Shown here: piece after piece, positions 15,201 to 15,244 of the stretch | Position numbering within the stretch: the stretch's first letter is position 1 | Layout of the letters: every line of letters starts with the position of its first letter | Assembly (NCBI GenBank): GCA_900548845.1 | Contig: URMI01000004.1 | Coordinates: 1 to 15,244 of the forward strand | Source: an uncultured Clostridia bacterium | GTDB lineage: Bacteria > Bacillota > Clostridia > Christensenellales > Borkfalkiaceae | Direction: 5' to 3' | Length of the DNA stretch: 15,244 nt | Made by a program: the position numbers and the translations under genes | Notes under the pieces: model-generated | What the model saw: the letters and a program-made list of their open reading frames with translations, nothing else | Told to the model about the DNA's origin: nothing | The model's database searches: none

Positions 15201-15244
15201 GGGCGGCGCGCCGAACAGCGCGCCGCCCCCAAAAAAGAGGGGGC
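15201..15244 (+). terminator. Overlapping GC-rich hairpins after the helicase gene, possible terminator (cut by window end)
   Basis: A perfect 11-pair stem GGGCGGCGCGC / GCGCGCCGCCC (15201-15211 with 15218-15228, loop CGAACA) overlaps a second stem GCCCCC / GGGGGC (15225-15230 with 15239-15244, loop AAAAAAGA). The two cannot form fully together. No T-run follows the first stem on either strand. The second may be followed by one beyond the window. It begins 18 bases after the stop codon. Confidence 0.5.

Noticed and set aside
1..15244. CRISPR array, insertion sequence, tRNA or rRNA gene
   Set aside because: I saw no regularly spaced direct repeats, no transposase motifs, and no tRNA cloverleaf or rRNA sequence; the gaps between genes are short and accounted for.

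Overview
The window is a gene-dense stretch of bacterial chromosome, rich in G+C, with every gene on the + strand. Its content suggests an uncultured member of the Clostridia (Firmicutes). The evidence is a single-chain clostridial-type PurL, a formate--tetrahydrofolate ligase close in sequence to acetogen enzymes, a DegV-family protein, Firmicutes-like gene order around rimM-trmD-rbgA-rnhB, purine-rich Shine-Dalgarno sites, and sigma-A-type promoters with 17-base spacers. The genus cannot be named from sequence alone.

Region 1 (1-4013) carries the C-terminal third of purL, then fhs, then mutY, closely packed. The first two link one-carbon metabolism and purine synthesis. The first 42 bases are an exact inverted copy of bases 792-833 of purL itself, so the left edge looks like a fold-back assembly artefact rather than the true upstream part of the gene. 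Region 2 (4014-5010) is a separately promoted degV gene with a near-consensus promoter.

Region 3 (5011-9412) is a housekeeping run for nucleotide supply and ribosome/tRNA maturation: tmk, rimM, trmD, rbgA (ylqF), rnhB, yraN and a GNAT acetyltransferase, closed by a good intrinsic terminator at 9456-9487. The tmk promoter sits so close to the ATG that the mRNA should be leaderless, and its -35 box lies in the loop of a GC-rich hairpin. A nested palindromic element (6199-6325) separates rimM from trmD and supplies the rimM stop codon. rplS, normally between trmD and rbgA in Firmicutes, is absent.

Region 4 (9413-15244) is one very large gene with its own extended -10 promoter. It encodes an 1863-residue protein made of an N-terminal beta-sandwich-like region, a degenerate transglutaminase-like domain, DUF4011, a superfamily 1 helicase, a Vsr-like (MTES_1575-type) nuclease and DUF3320. 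The DUF4011-helicase-Vsr core is the architecture reported as the single-gene anti-phage system Hhe, so this is the best candidate for a defence system here. The window ends in two overlapping GC-rich hairpins that may be its terminator.
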